From contig CAMLHU010000126.1 in NCBI GenBank assembly GCA_946479825.1, positions 1 to 6,409 of the forward strand: a stretch of DNA of 6,409 nt, read 5' to 3'. A program made the position numbers and the translations under genes. How positions within the stretch are numbered: the stretch's first letter is position 1; every line of letters starts with the position of its first letter. The notes under the pieces are model-generated. The model did not search any database, had not been told where the DNA came from, and saw only the letters and a list, made by a program, of their open reading frames with translations. Shown here in pieces: positions 1 to 5,394 of this stretch. The DNA comes from an uncultured Gemmatimonadota bacterium. Its GTDB lineage: Bacteria; Gemmatimonadota; Gemmatimonadetes; Gemmatimonadales; GWC2-71-9.

Positions 1-38
1 TCGCCGACGACGAGGAGCTGCTTTTTGGGGAAGTCCAT
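1..38 (-). CDS. Possible 5' end of a truncated gene, product unknown
   Basis: An ATG on the minus strand at 38-36 opens a frame that runs off the left edge and reads MDFPKKQLLVVGD. Only about 12 codons are visible, too few for a family assignment. No Shine-Dalgarno sequence precedes the ATG; the upstream bases are the first heptamer repeats. A rival reading is the plus strand in frame 3, where ADDEELLFGEVHG continues into the repeats and stops shortly after, so this could instead be the 3' end of a plus-strand gene. I slightly prefer the minus reading because it starts just outside the repeat array and matches the orientation of tRNA-Thr and cysS. This is a weak call. Confidence 0.25.
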   Translation of the reverse strand, partial: MDFPKKQLLVVG

Positions 39-42
39 GGGG

Positions 43-182
43 TAGGGCTTAGGGCTTAGGGCGTAGGGTTGAGGGCTTGGAGCCTAGAGCTTGGAGCCTG
101 GAGCCTGGAGCTTGGAGCCTGGAGCTTGGAGCTTGGAGCTTGGAGCTTGGAGCTTGGAGCCTGAAGCCTGGGGCGTAGGGAT
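43..182. repeat. Heptamer tandem array, left arm (20 units)
   Basis: Twenty consecutive 7-bp units lie in one unbroken register. The first five (43-77) are of the TAGGGCT type. The rest (78-168) are mainly TGGAGCT or TGGAGCC, followed by two degenerate units (TGGGGCG, TAGGGAT). The two unit types share the pattern T-R-G-R-G-C-Y and join without a phase shift, so they behave as variants of one repeat. The most uniform part is 120-154 (five identical TGGAGCT units). Each TGGAGCT unit contains the palindrome AGCT. Because 7 is not a multiple of 3, open frames across the array encode spurious seven-residue peptide repeats. Heptanucleotide tandem repeats are known in other bacteria, for example the STRR sequences of cyanobacteria; no function can be read here. 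Confidence 0.9.
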
Positions 183-245
183 GGGAGGGCGACCCCACAC
201 GCTGGTCGATCGGGGGGGGTAGTGCTCTCCTCACCCCTTTCCCCT
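183..245. other. Non-repetitive spacer between the two heptamer arrays
   Basis: This 63-bp stretch separates the oppositely oriented arrays and contains no repeat units and no credible gene. It holds a run of eight G at 212-219. GGGGT at 216-220 can pair with ACCCC at 233-237, leaving a loop of about 12 nt followed by TTT, which gives a weak stem-loop on the plus strand. I see no promoter or clear terminator. In a minus-strand transcript reading through from tRNA-Thr, it would form the loop between the two repeat arms. Confidence 0.5.
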
Positions 246-350
246 AACCTCCAAGCCCTAAGCCCTAAGCCCTAAGCCCAAAGCTCCAAGCTCCAAGCTC
301 CTAGCTCCAAGCTCCTAGCTCCTAGCTCCTAGCTCCTAGCTCCTAGCTCC
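246..350. repeat. Heptamer tandem array, right arm, inverted relative to the left arm (15 units)
   Basis: Fifteen 7-bp units lie in one register. One degenerate unit (AACCTCC) comes first, then AAGCCCT units (253-280, the last ending in A), then AAGCTCC and TAGCTCC units (281-350). These are the reverse complements of the left-arm units, so the arms are inverted relative to each other. The order of the two unit types is not mirrored, so the pair is not a simple palindrome. The array ends 6 bp from the 3' end of tRNA-Thr. The outermost five units (316-350) are identical TAGCTCC copies, a variant that does not occur in the left arm; this suggests recent local expansion next to the tRNA. Confidence 0.9.
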
Positions 351-356
351 CCCCCA

Positions 357-429
357 AGCTGACGGCCGGACTTGAACCGGCAACCGCCTGATTACAAATC
401 AGGTGCTCTACCAATTGAGCTACGTCAGC
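357..429 (-). tRNA. tRNA-Thr (anticodon UGU)
   Basis: On the minus strand the cloverleaf is complete. The acceptor stem GCTGACG pairs perfectly with CGTCAGC. The D arm is GCTC/GAGC with a GG-containing loop. The anticodon stem CCTGA/TCAGG encloses the loop TTTGTAA, giving anticodon TGT, which reads ACA and probably other ACN threonine codons. A 5-nt variable loop CGGTT and the T arm GCCGG-TTCAAGT-CCGGC complete the fold. The discriminator is U73. The 3' CCA is not encoded (TTGG follows the stem), so a CCA-adding enzyme is needed. The gene lies 51 bp downstream of cysS on the same strand and 6 bp from the heptamer array, so it may be processed from a longer transcript. I see no promoter of its own. 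Confidence 0.97.
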
Positions 430-480
430 GAACGACAACAACTTAGCGAGATGGGGGGACCGGCGCACGGGCGGACGGGG

Positions 481-1917
481 CTAGCGGGCCATCCGCCACT
501 TCGGCCCCGCCGGCGTGTCCTCGACCTCCACCCCCTTGGCCGCGAGCTCGGCCCGGATCGCGTCGGCCTCCTGGAACTTCCGCGCCTTTCGCGCCGCCTG
601 CCGGGCCGCCACCCGCTCCTCGATCCAGGCCACGAGCGCCGGCTCGAGCTCGGCCGCCCCGGGAACGACGTCCAGCACCTGCCGCGCCAGCTCCCACGCC
701 CCCAGCGCCCCCGGACCCGCCACCGCCCCCTGATCCAGCAGCCGGTTGCCGGTGGTCACGAAGTCGAACAGCGCCGCCACGGCCCGCGGCGCGTTGAGGT
801 CGTCATCGAGTGCCGCGCGGAACGCCGCCGTGAACACCTCGGCGGCCCCTTCCAGCGGCGCCGCGTCCCCGCTCCGCCCTTCGGCCGCCCGCAGGCGGGC
901 GTCGAAGTCGCCGAGCCGGCGGACGGCCCGCCCCGCCGCCTCGAGCGCCTCGTCGGTGAAGTCGAGCTTCTGGCGGTAGTGCACCTGGAAGAACAGCAAC
1001 CGCACCGCCGCCGGGTCGACGCCCTGCTCGCGCAGGTCCCGCGCGGTCAGGATGTTGCCGAACCGCTTCGACATCTTGGTCCCCGACATCGTCAGGAATT
1101 CGCCGTGCATCCACACCCGGGCGAAGTCGGGCCGGCCGGTGTGGGCGCAGCTCTGGGCGATCTCGTCCTCGTGGTGCGGGACGATCAGGTCCACCCCGCC
1201 CGCGTGGATGTCCAGCACGTCCGCCCCCCACCGCCGCCCGATCAGGTCGAGCGCCATCGCGGAGCACTCGAGGTGCCACCCCGGGCGGCCCCGCCCGAAC
1301 GGCGCGTCCCACGCGGCGCCGACCTGCTCGTCCTCCGGCCGCGCCGCCTTCCACAGCACGAAGTCGCGGGCGTCCTCCTTGGCGTACTCGTCGGCGCTCA
1401 CCCGCTCGCTCGCGCCGGTCTTGAGCTCCCGGGTGTCGAGCCGCGACAACCGACCGTAGGCCGGGAACCGCGCGATGGCGAAGTACACCGACCCGTCCTC
1501 GCCCTGGTAGGCCATGCCCTTGGCGAGCAGGCTCTCCACCAGCGCCACCATCGGCCCGATGAATTCGGTCGCCCGCGGATACTCGTGCGCCGGCCGGATG
1601 CGGAGGTAGTCGCGGTCCTCGAAGAACGCCTGGACGAACTGCGCGGTGTGTTCGCGCAGGAGCCGCCCGGCCGTGAGCGCGCCCTTGATGGTCTTGTCGT
1701 CCACGTCGGTCAGGTTCATCACGTGGAAGACTTCGTATCCGCTCGCCTCGAGCCACCGCCGGAGCAGGTCCTCGAACAGGAAGGTCCGGAAGTTCCCGAT
1801 GTGCGCATAGTTGTAGACGGTCGGGCCGCAGGTGTAGAGCGTCGCCCGCCCGGGCGCGAGCGGGACGAACTCGTCCACCGACCGCGTGAGCGTGTTGTAG
1901 AGCCGGAGGCCGCCCAT
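481..1917 (-). CDS. cysS: Cysteinyl-tRNA synthetase (class I)
   Basis: This cytosolic enzyme activates cysteine with ATP and charges tRNA-Cys. The 478-residue protein is close to the usual length of about 460. TLYTCGPTVYNYAHIGN (27-42) carries the class I HIGH-type motif HIGN at 39-42. GWHLECSAM (213-221) and PHHEDE (247-252) follow, then the KMSKS-type loop as KMSKR (281-285) and a C-terminal DALR-type region with ALDDDLNAP near 369-377. By comparison with E. coli CysRS, the zinc ligands should be C30, C218, H248 and E252; all are present. The ATG at 1917 is chosen because it overlaps the mscS-type stop (TGATG, one shared base) and has a strong GGGGAGGAG ribosome site at 1928-1920, which also encodes the last residues of the channel. 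The in-frame 80-codon upstream extension is the channel gene read in the wrong frame. Translational coupling to the channel gene is likely. The final Arg of KMSKR instead of Ser is the only oddity. Confidence 0.97.
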   Translation of the reverse strand: MGGLRLYNTLTRSVDEFVPLAPGRATLYTCGPTVYNYAHIGNFRTFLFEDLLRRWLEASGYEVFHVMNLTDVDDKTIKGALTAGRLLREHTAQFVQAFFEDRDYLRIRPAHEYPRATEFIGPMVALVESLLAKGMAYQGEDGSVYFAIARFPAYGRLSRLDTRELKTGASERVSADEYAKEDARDFVLWKAARPEDEQVGAAWDAPFGRGRPGWHLECSAMALDLIGRRWGADVLDIHAGGVDLIVPHHEDEIAQSCAHTGRPDFARVWMHGEFLTMSGTKMSKRFGNILTARDLREQGVDPAAVRLLFFQVHYRQKLDFTDEALEAAGRAVRRLGDFDARLRAAEGRSGDAAPLEGAAEVFTAAFRAALDDDLNAPRAVAALFDFVTTGNRLLDQGAVAGPGALGAWELARQVLDVVPGAAELEPALVAWIEERVAARQAARKARKFQEADAIRAELAAKGVEVEDTPAGPKWRMAR

Positions 1918-2870
1918 CACTCCTCCCCTGCCGCCGGCGCGTGCCCCGCCGGATACCGGTGATGCACCACCCGCTGCGGGAACGGGATGTCGATCCCCTC
2001 GTCGGCCAGCCGGCGCTTGATGCGGCGGCGGAACTCCCGCCCCACGTCCCAGTGCTGCCCCGGCTTGGTCCGGAACTGCGTCCGGATGACGACGCTGCTG
2101 TCGCCCAGCTCGATCACGCCAGCCACCTCCGGGGCGCCGTCGAGCCGGGCCCCCCACGCGGGATCGTCCGCCAGCCGCTTCGCCTCGTCCGCGAACACCC
2201 GGAGCGCCCGGTCGGTGTCGGCCTCGTAGCCGACCCCGATCTCCACCACCGCGCGCGACCAGCCGCGGGTCATGTTGGTCACCACGCCGATCTGCCCGTT
2301 CGGGATGGTGTGGAGCGATCCGTCGAGGTCGCGGAGCTGCACCACCCGCAGCGTCATCCGCTCGACCACCCCGCCGCGGTCGGCGGCCTTGATCACGTCG
2401 CCCACGGCGAACTGGTTCTCCGCCAGGATGAAGACCCCGCCGATCAGGTCCTTCACCAGGCTCTGCGCCCCGAACGAGACGGCGAGGCCCAGGATCGCGA
2501 CGCCGCCCAGGAGCGGCGTGATGTCGATGAAGAGGTTGAGCGAGAGCAGGATGGCGCCCGCGAGGATCACGATCCGGCCGGCGCTCCGCAGCAGCTGGGC
2601 GATGGTGTGTCCCCGCCGCTCGGCCGCGGTGAACGTCGTGTCATCGCCGTCGTCAACAGCCGCGATGATCCGCCGCGCCACCGCCTGCACCGCGGCCCAC
2701 GCGCCCCAGGCCAGCGCCCAGACGACGGCGAGGCGGATGGCGTGCCGGATGAGCTGCTGGGTGGACAGGTCGCGCAGTTCGAAGGCCGGACCGGCGGGCG
2801 GAGCGATGAGCACGAGTGGCGGATCTCCCTGGGTGGCGGCCGGCCCGCGCATCGGACCGGCACGACCCAA
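1917..2870 (-). CDS. Small-conductance mechanosensitive channel (MscS family)
   Basis: This is an inner-membrane channel of the kind that opens under membrane tension and releases solutes on osmotic downshock. The 317 residues begin with a low-complexity segment. Predicted membrane helices lie at about 43-62 and 98-117, followed by the pore helix with the family signature, including VSFGAQSLVKDLIGG (131-145). The beta domain follows, with FAVGDVI (154-160), GVVERMTLR (167-175) and IPNGQI (189-194), then the C-terminal alpha/beta domain ending around DIPFPQRVV (294-302). It is slightly longer than E. coli MscS (286). The start is uncertain: TTG at 2870 has GGGGGA eight bases upstream, whereas ATG at 2852 (residue 7) has no ribosome site; both keep the whole family domain. 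The gene sits 39 bp after the DUF2892 gene and overlaps cysS by 1 nt, consistent with an operon. The ion preference cannot be judged. Confidence 0.93.
   Translation of the reverse strand: MGRAGPMRGPAATQGDPPLVLIAPPAGPAFELRDLSTQQLIRHAIRLAVVWALAWGAWAAVQAVARRIIAAVDDGDDTTFTAAERRGHTIAQLLRSAGRIVILAGAILLSLNLFIDITPLLGGVAILGLAVSFGAQSLVKDLIGGVFILAENQFAVGDVIKAADRGGVVERMTLRVVQLRDLDGSLHTIPNGQIGVVTNMTRGWSRAVVEIGVGYEADTDRALRVFADEAKRLADDPAWGARLDGAPEVAGVIELGDSSVVIRTQFRTKPGQHWDVGREFRRRIKRRLADEGIDIPFPQRVVHHRYPAGHAPAAGEE
1920..1928 (-). promoter_or_regulatory. Ribosome binding site of cysS inside the channel gene end
   Basis: GGGGAGGAG immediately precedes TGATG. It encodes the last Gly-Glu-Glu of the channel and also serves as the Shine-Dalgarno sequence for cysS, fixing the cysS start at 1917 and pointing to coupled translation. 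Confidence 0.75.
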
Positions 2871-2909
2871 GGAATTAATCCCCCACCGGGGGTGAGCGCG
2901 AGCCCCGGC

Positions 2910-3110
2910 TCAGGGCCGGCGCGGACCGCAGGTGTCGATGCGGAGCAGCCGGTAGAGCGGACAGAACCCGCTGAGGGCCGTGGCCAGGACCACGAGACCG
3001 AGCAGGGAGACGTAGCGCCACGGCCCGGTGACGGCGCCGTACAGGCCCAGCAGCAGCACGCCGATCACGAGCCGCGCCGCCCGATCGAACTTCCCGACGT
3101 TGCGAAGCAT
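2910..3110 (-). CDS. DUF2892 small membrane protein
   Basis: This 66-residue protein matches the DUF2892 pattern: an N-terminal NVGKFDRAARL (4-14), two hydrophobic helices at about 13-29 and 34-48, and a C-terminal CPLY at 50-53 followed by TC at 60-61. The same domain occurs alone or as the membrane tail of rhodanese proteins such as YgaP; its biochemical role is unknown. The two cysteines C50 and C61 are typical of the family. Arg57 stands where I recall Gly in the usual LLGI element. The ATG at 3110 is preferred over longer in-frame starts because GGAGGG at 3120-3115 lies four bases before it. The longer frame overlaps the upstream stress-protein gene, whose stop is 13 bp away, so the two are probably cotranscribed and this gene is translated from its own ribosome site. 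Confidence 0.9.
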   Translation of the reverse strand: MLRNVGKFDRAARLVIGVLLLGLYGAVTGPWRYVSLLGLVVLATALSGFCPLYRLLRIDTCGPRRP

Positions 3111-3114
3111 GATG

Positions 3115-3120
3115 CCCTCC
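3115..3120 (-). promoter_or_regulatory. Ribosome binding site of the DUF2892 gene
   Basis: GGAGGG on the minus strand, four bases before the ATG at 3110, falls in the 13-bp gap after the stress-protein stop. It decides the short start over the 107-codon open frame. Confidence 0.75.
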
Positions 3121-3123
3121 GAC

Positions 3124-3990
3124 CTAGAGCGGGATGGTGAGCACCGATCCGGGAGCCCCGTGGACGATGCGGCGCGACACCCCGCGCCCACCCAACGTCC
3201 CCGGGACGCCACCCCGATGGATCCCGACCGCAAGTACGTCCGCCGCGGCCGCCTCCCGAATGACCTCGGCCACGGGATCCCCCTGACGGACGGTCAGCAA
3301 ACGGTCTCCACCCGGGGCCGGACAGTGCCCCTGCGCCGCCAGGTCGGTCACCACCTGACCCAGGCGTCCATTGAGCCGGTCCGCCCGGGCGCCGATCACG
3401 CGAAGCCCGTCGGTCGCCGGGAGCCCCGGCTCCACGGTCACCGCCCGCAGCGAGCCGCCGACCGCACGGGCCAGGGAGCAGGCTGAGTTGAAAACCAGGA
3501 GTCCGCGCTCCGACCCATCCAGGGCCGCGATGACCCGCGGCGAGTCCACCCACCCGCCGGACGGGACGGCAAGGCACGGGACCGAAGCCCGCCGCACGAC
3601 CTCATCCCCGGTCGGACCGAGCGCGTGGCCCCCGGCCTCGGTCTGCGGCCGCCGGCCCAGGAGGATCAGCTCCGCGCCGACCCCCTCGGCCGCGCGGGCG
3701 ATCTCGATCGATGGGTGGCCCTCGATGACCATCACGCTGACCTTTGCACGCGGGACCGCCCGAAGTACGGCGCCACGCTGTGCGTGGACCATCGCCTCCC
3801 GCTCCGCTCGCGCCGAAGGCCCGGGCCACCGGACCCCATCGGGGCCGACCACTGTCGGCGCCACGCAACAGATCGTAAGCGACGCCCCGGTCTGGCGGAG
3901 CAGGCTGATGCCCGCGGCCAACACGGTCTCGGCGCTCAGCCCGCCGTCCGTCGCAAGGAGGATCCGCCCTGGTGTCCGAAATTGAATCAT
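3124..3990 (-). CDS. Tandem-domain universal stress protein (UspA family)
   Basis: The 288-residue soluble protein has two UspA domains, at about 6-143 and 150-288. Each opens with a beta strand and a conserved Asp: ILLATDGG (10-17, D15) and VIAALDGS (153-160, D158). Each ends with the typical strand before the C terminus: VPCLAVP (137-143) and GSVLTIPL (281-288). USPs bind nucleotides or other ligands and support survival under starvation, oxidative or low-oxygen stress; the tandem form is like those in the mycobacterial DosR regulon. The usual ATP-binding pattern G-2x-G-9x-G-S/T is imperfect in both domains (see findings), so ATP binding is uncertain. The start is ATG 3990. No Shine-Dalgarno precedes it, but TACCGT lies 8 bases upstream, so the mRNA may be nearly leaderless. 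In-frame codons further upstream run into the divergent kinase gene and are not credible. It is the first gene of the minus-strand operon, 13 bp before the DUF2892 gene. Confidence 0.9.
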   Translation of the reverse strand: MIQFRTPGRILLATDGGLSAETVLAAGISLLRQTGASLTICCVAPTVVGPDGVRWPGPSARAEREAMVHAQRGAVLRAVPRAKVSVMVIEGHPSIEIARAAEGVGAELILLGRRPQTEAGGHALGPTGDEVVRRASVPCLAVPSGGWVDSPRVIAALDGSERGLLVFNSACSLARAVGGSLRAVTVEPGLPATDGLRVIGARADRLNGRLGQVVTDLAAQGHCPAPGGDRLLTVRQGDPVAEVIREAAAADVLAVGIHRGGVPGTLGGRGVSRRIVHGAPGSVLTIPL

Positions 3991-4105
3991 CGGGCCGAAC
4001 GGTACCCGCGGCAGGATGAAGCTTTCGTGAAGTGGGTTGGAAATGCCGGTGGGGCAAACGATTCGGCCACTCGCGCCCCCGCACTCGGCGCTTACATTAA
4101 TGAAT
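3991..4105. promoter_or_regulatory. Divergent promoter region between stress protein and kinase
   Basis: This 115-bp gap separates two divergent transcription units and should hold both promoters. Near the kinase start, TACATT at 4093-4098 ends seven bases before ATG 4106. Near the stress-protein start, TACCGT (minus strand, 4004-3999) ends eight bases before ATG 3990. Both fit a TANNNT -10 element of a leaderless transcript, the pattern described in Deinococcus and actinobacteria. I see no good -35 hexamer at the normal spacing and no convincing operator. The sequence around 4017-4046 is more AT-rich than its surroundings. Confidence 0.4.
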
Positions 4106-5338
4106 ATGCCCGGATCGCCCGGCCCCCCTCCGGCCTCCCGAGAGCGCCTCGAACAGATCGTCGCCGCCGGCCTCGCGCTGACGGCGGAACTTTCGCTCGA
4201 TCGGCTGCTCGACAAGGCGGTGCACACCGCGGTCGAGGTCATTGGCGCACGGTACGCCGCGGTCGGCGTACTGGGGCCGGATAACCGTCTCCTCGAGCGG
4301 TTCGTGACCGCCGGGATGACGCCGCAGGAGGTCGCACGGATCGGTCCCGCACCCCGGGGCCACGGGATCCTCGGTCTCGTGATCCGCGAGGCCAAGGTCA
4401 TCCGCCTGCCGGACCTCACCACCCATCCAGACTCCTACGGCTTCCCGCCGAACCACCCGCCGATGCACTCGTTCCTCGGCGTCCCGATCGTGGGGCGGCG
4501 CGGGATCTTCGGCGACCTCTACCTGACCGAGAAGATCGGCGCGCCGGAATTCTCCGCCGAGGACGAGTACATTGCGCGGTTGTTCGCGGCGCAGGTGGCG
4601 GGGGCCGTGGAGAACGCCCGGCTGCACGACGAGAGCCTCAGGCTGCTCACCGAGGTCCAGCAGCTCCACCGGAATCGCGAGCGGTTCTTCGCGATGGTCA
4701 ACCACGAACTTCGCAACGCGCTGGCCGCCACGTATGGCTGGGCCGAGATGCTGGTGCGGAAGAAGGGCGAGGCCGAGATCCCCCGGGCGGCGTTCGAGGT
4801 GCTCGACTCGGCCGAGCAGGCGGTCAACCTGATCAACGACCTGCTCGACCTGAGCCGCCTCGACGAGGACCGGCTCAAGCCGGAGTTCCAGGCGGTGGGC
4901 GCCATCGTCACCGCCCGCCGGGCCATCAGCCGGGTGATCCCTCAGGCCGAGGCCCGCCAGGTGATCGTGTCGCTGGAAGCTCCGCCGCCGCCGGTCGGCT
5001 GCTGGACCGACGTGCACCGGCTCGAGCAGATCCTCCTCAACCTGCTGGGCAACGCCATCCGGCATACGCCACCCGAGAGCACGGTCACGATCGTCATCGA
5101 GCTCGGCGACGGCCACGTCGAGTTCGTGGTCCGCGACCAGGGGCCCGGGGTGCCGGAAGAAGCGCTCGAGCGGATCTTCGACATCTACGAGACCGGGGTG
5201 GAGGAAGGCCACGGCCTGGGGCTGCCGCTGTCGCGCCGGCTGGCGCGTCTCCTTGGTGGCGACCTTCAGGCCGAGCGTCCCGCCGACGGCGGGGGCCTCT
5301 TCCGGCTGACCCTCCCCATCGCACCGATCGCGAGATAA
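4106..5338 (+). CDS. Soluble GAF-domain sensor histidine kinase with DosS/DosT-like GAF
   Basis: The protein has 410 residues and no membrane segment or signal peptide, so it should act in the cytoplasm. A GAF domain covers about 17-173, followed by a short helical linker. The HisKA domain (about 189-255) has the phosphoacceptor H200 in VNHELRNAL. The HATPase_c domain (about 296-407) has N316 in NLLGNAIRH, the G1 box DQGPGVP (344-350) and the G2 box GHGLGL (368-373). The GAF segment HPDSYGFPPNHPPM (107-120), then FLGVPI and LYLTEK, is very like the heme GAF-A of mycobacterial DosS/DosT (see findings). The output half differs: HisKA type, not the HisKA_3 type of DosS. It very likely phosphorylates the regulator encoded 56 bp downstream. 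Start: ATG 4106 is chosen because TACATT lies seven bases upstream and no ribosome site exists; ATG 4100 and TTG 4037 are in-frame alternatives that only add a low-complexity N terminus. Confidence 0.93.
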   Translation: MPGSPGPPPASRERLEQIVAAGLALTAELSLDRLLDKAVHTAVEVIGARYAAVGVLGPDNRLLERFVTAGMTPQEVARIGPAPRGHGILGLVIREAKVIRLPDLTTHPDSYGFPPNHPPMHSFLGVPIVGRRGIFGDLYLTEKIGAPEFSAEDEYIARLFAAQVAGAVENARLHDESLRLLTEVQQLHRNRERFFAMVNHELRNALAATYGWAEMLVRKKGEAEIPRAAFEVLDSAEQAVNLINDLLDLSRLDEDRLKPEFQAVGAIVTARRAISRVIPQAEARQVIVSLEAPPPPVGCWTDVHRLEQILLNLLGNAIRHTPPESTVTIVIELGDGHVEFVVRDQGPGVPEEALERIFDIYETGVEEGHGLGLPLSRRLARLLGGDLQAERPADGGGLFRLTLPIAPIAR

Positions 5339-5382
5339 AGAGAGCTTCAGGAAGTCTTGTATGTGGATTCATTCACGAACAG

Positions 5383-5388
5383 TAGGCT
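5383..5388 (+). promoter_or_regulatory. Candidate -10 element for a leaderless response-regulator mRNA
   Basis: TAGGCT fits TANNNT and ends six bases before ATG 5395, and no Shine-Dalgarno sequence is present. The 56-bp gap after the kinase is AT-rich for this window. TTGTAT at 5357-5362 is a poor -35 candidate with 20-bp spacing. The regulator may therefore have its own promoter as well as read-through from the kinase. GGCT-A-AGCC (5385-5393) also forms a small palindrome here. Confidence 0.3.
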
Positions 5389-5394
5389 AAGCCC

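Noticed and set aside
49..234. 61-codon minus-strand open frame with LQAPSSK-type repeats
   Set aside because: It is the left heptamer array translated; the seven-residue periodicity follows from 7-bp units in any frame, and there is no ribosome site.
43..350. CRISPR array
   Set aside because: Units are 7 bp, contiguous and without unique spacers, and no cas genes are present.
403..1962. 519-codon plus-strand open frame
   Set aside because: Antisense to cysS and running into the tRNA gene. Its composition (Arg, Pro, His, Leu) is the usual shadow of a high-GC gene, while the minus strand encodes a complete CysRS.
1918..2157. 80-residue N-terminal extension of cysS
   Set aside because: It is the MscS-type gene read in another frame; the real start has a strong ribosome site and TGATG overlap.
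1941..3140. 399-codon plus-strand open frame
   Set aside because: Antisense to the MscS-type and DUF2892 genes, with shadow-type composition and no recognisable domain.
4037..4105. Kinase start at TTG 4037 or ATG 4043
   Set aside because: They would add 21-23 residues with no domain content and cover the likely promoter; TACATT fits ATG 4106 better.
4097..5212. 371-codon minus-strand open frame
   Set aside because: Antisense to the histidine kinase, whose domains are complete on the plus strand.
5339..5394. Terminator between kinase and regulator
   Set aside because: No stem followed by a T tract is visible; only a small GGCT-A-AGCC palindrome next to the start codon.
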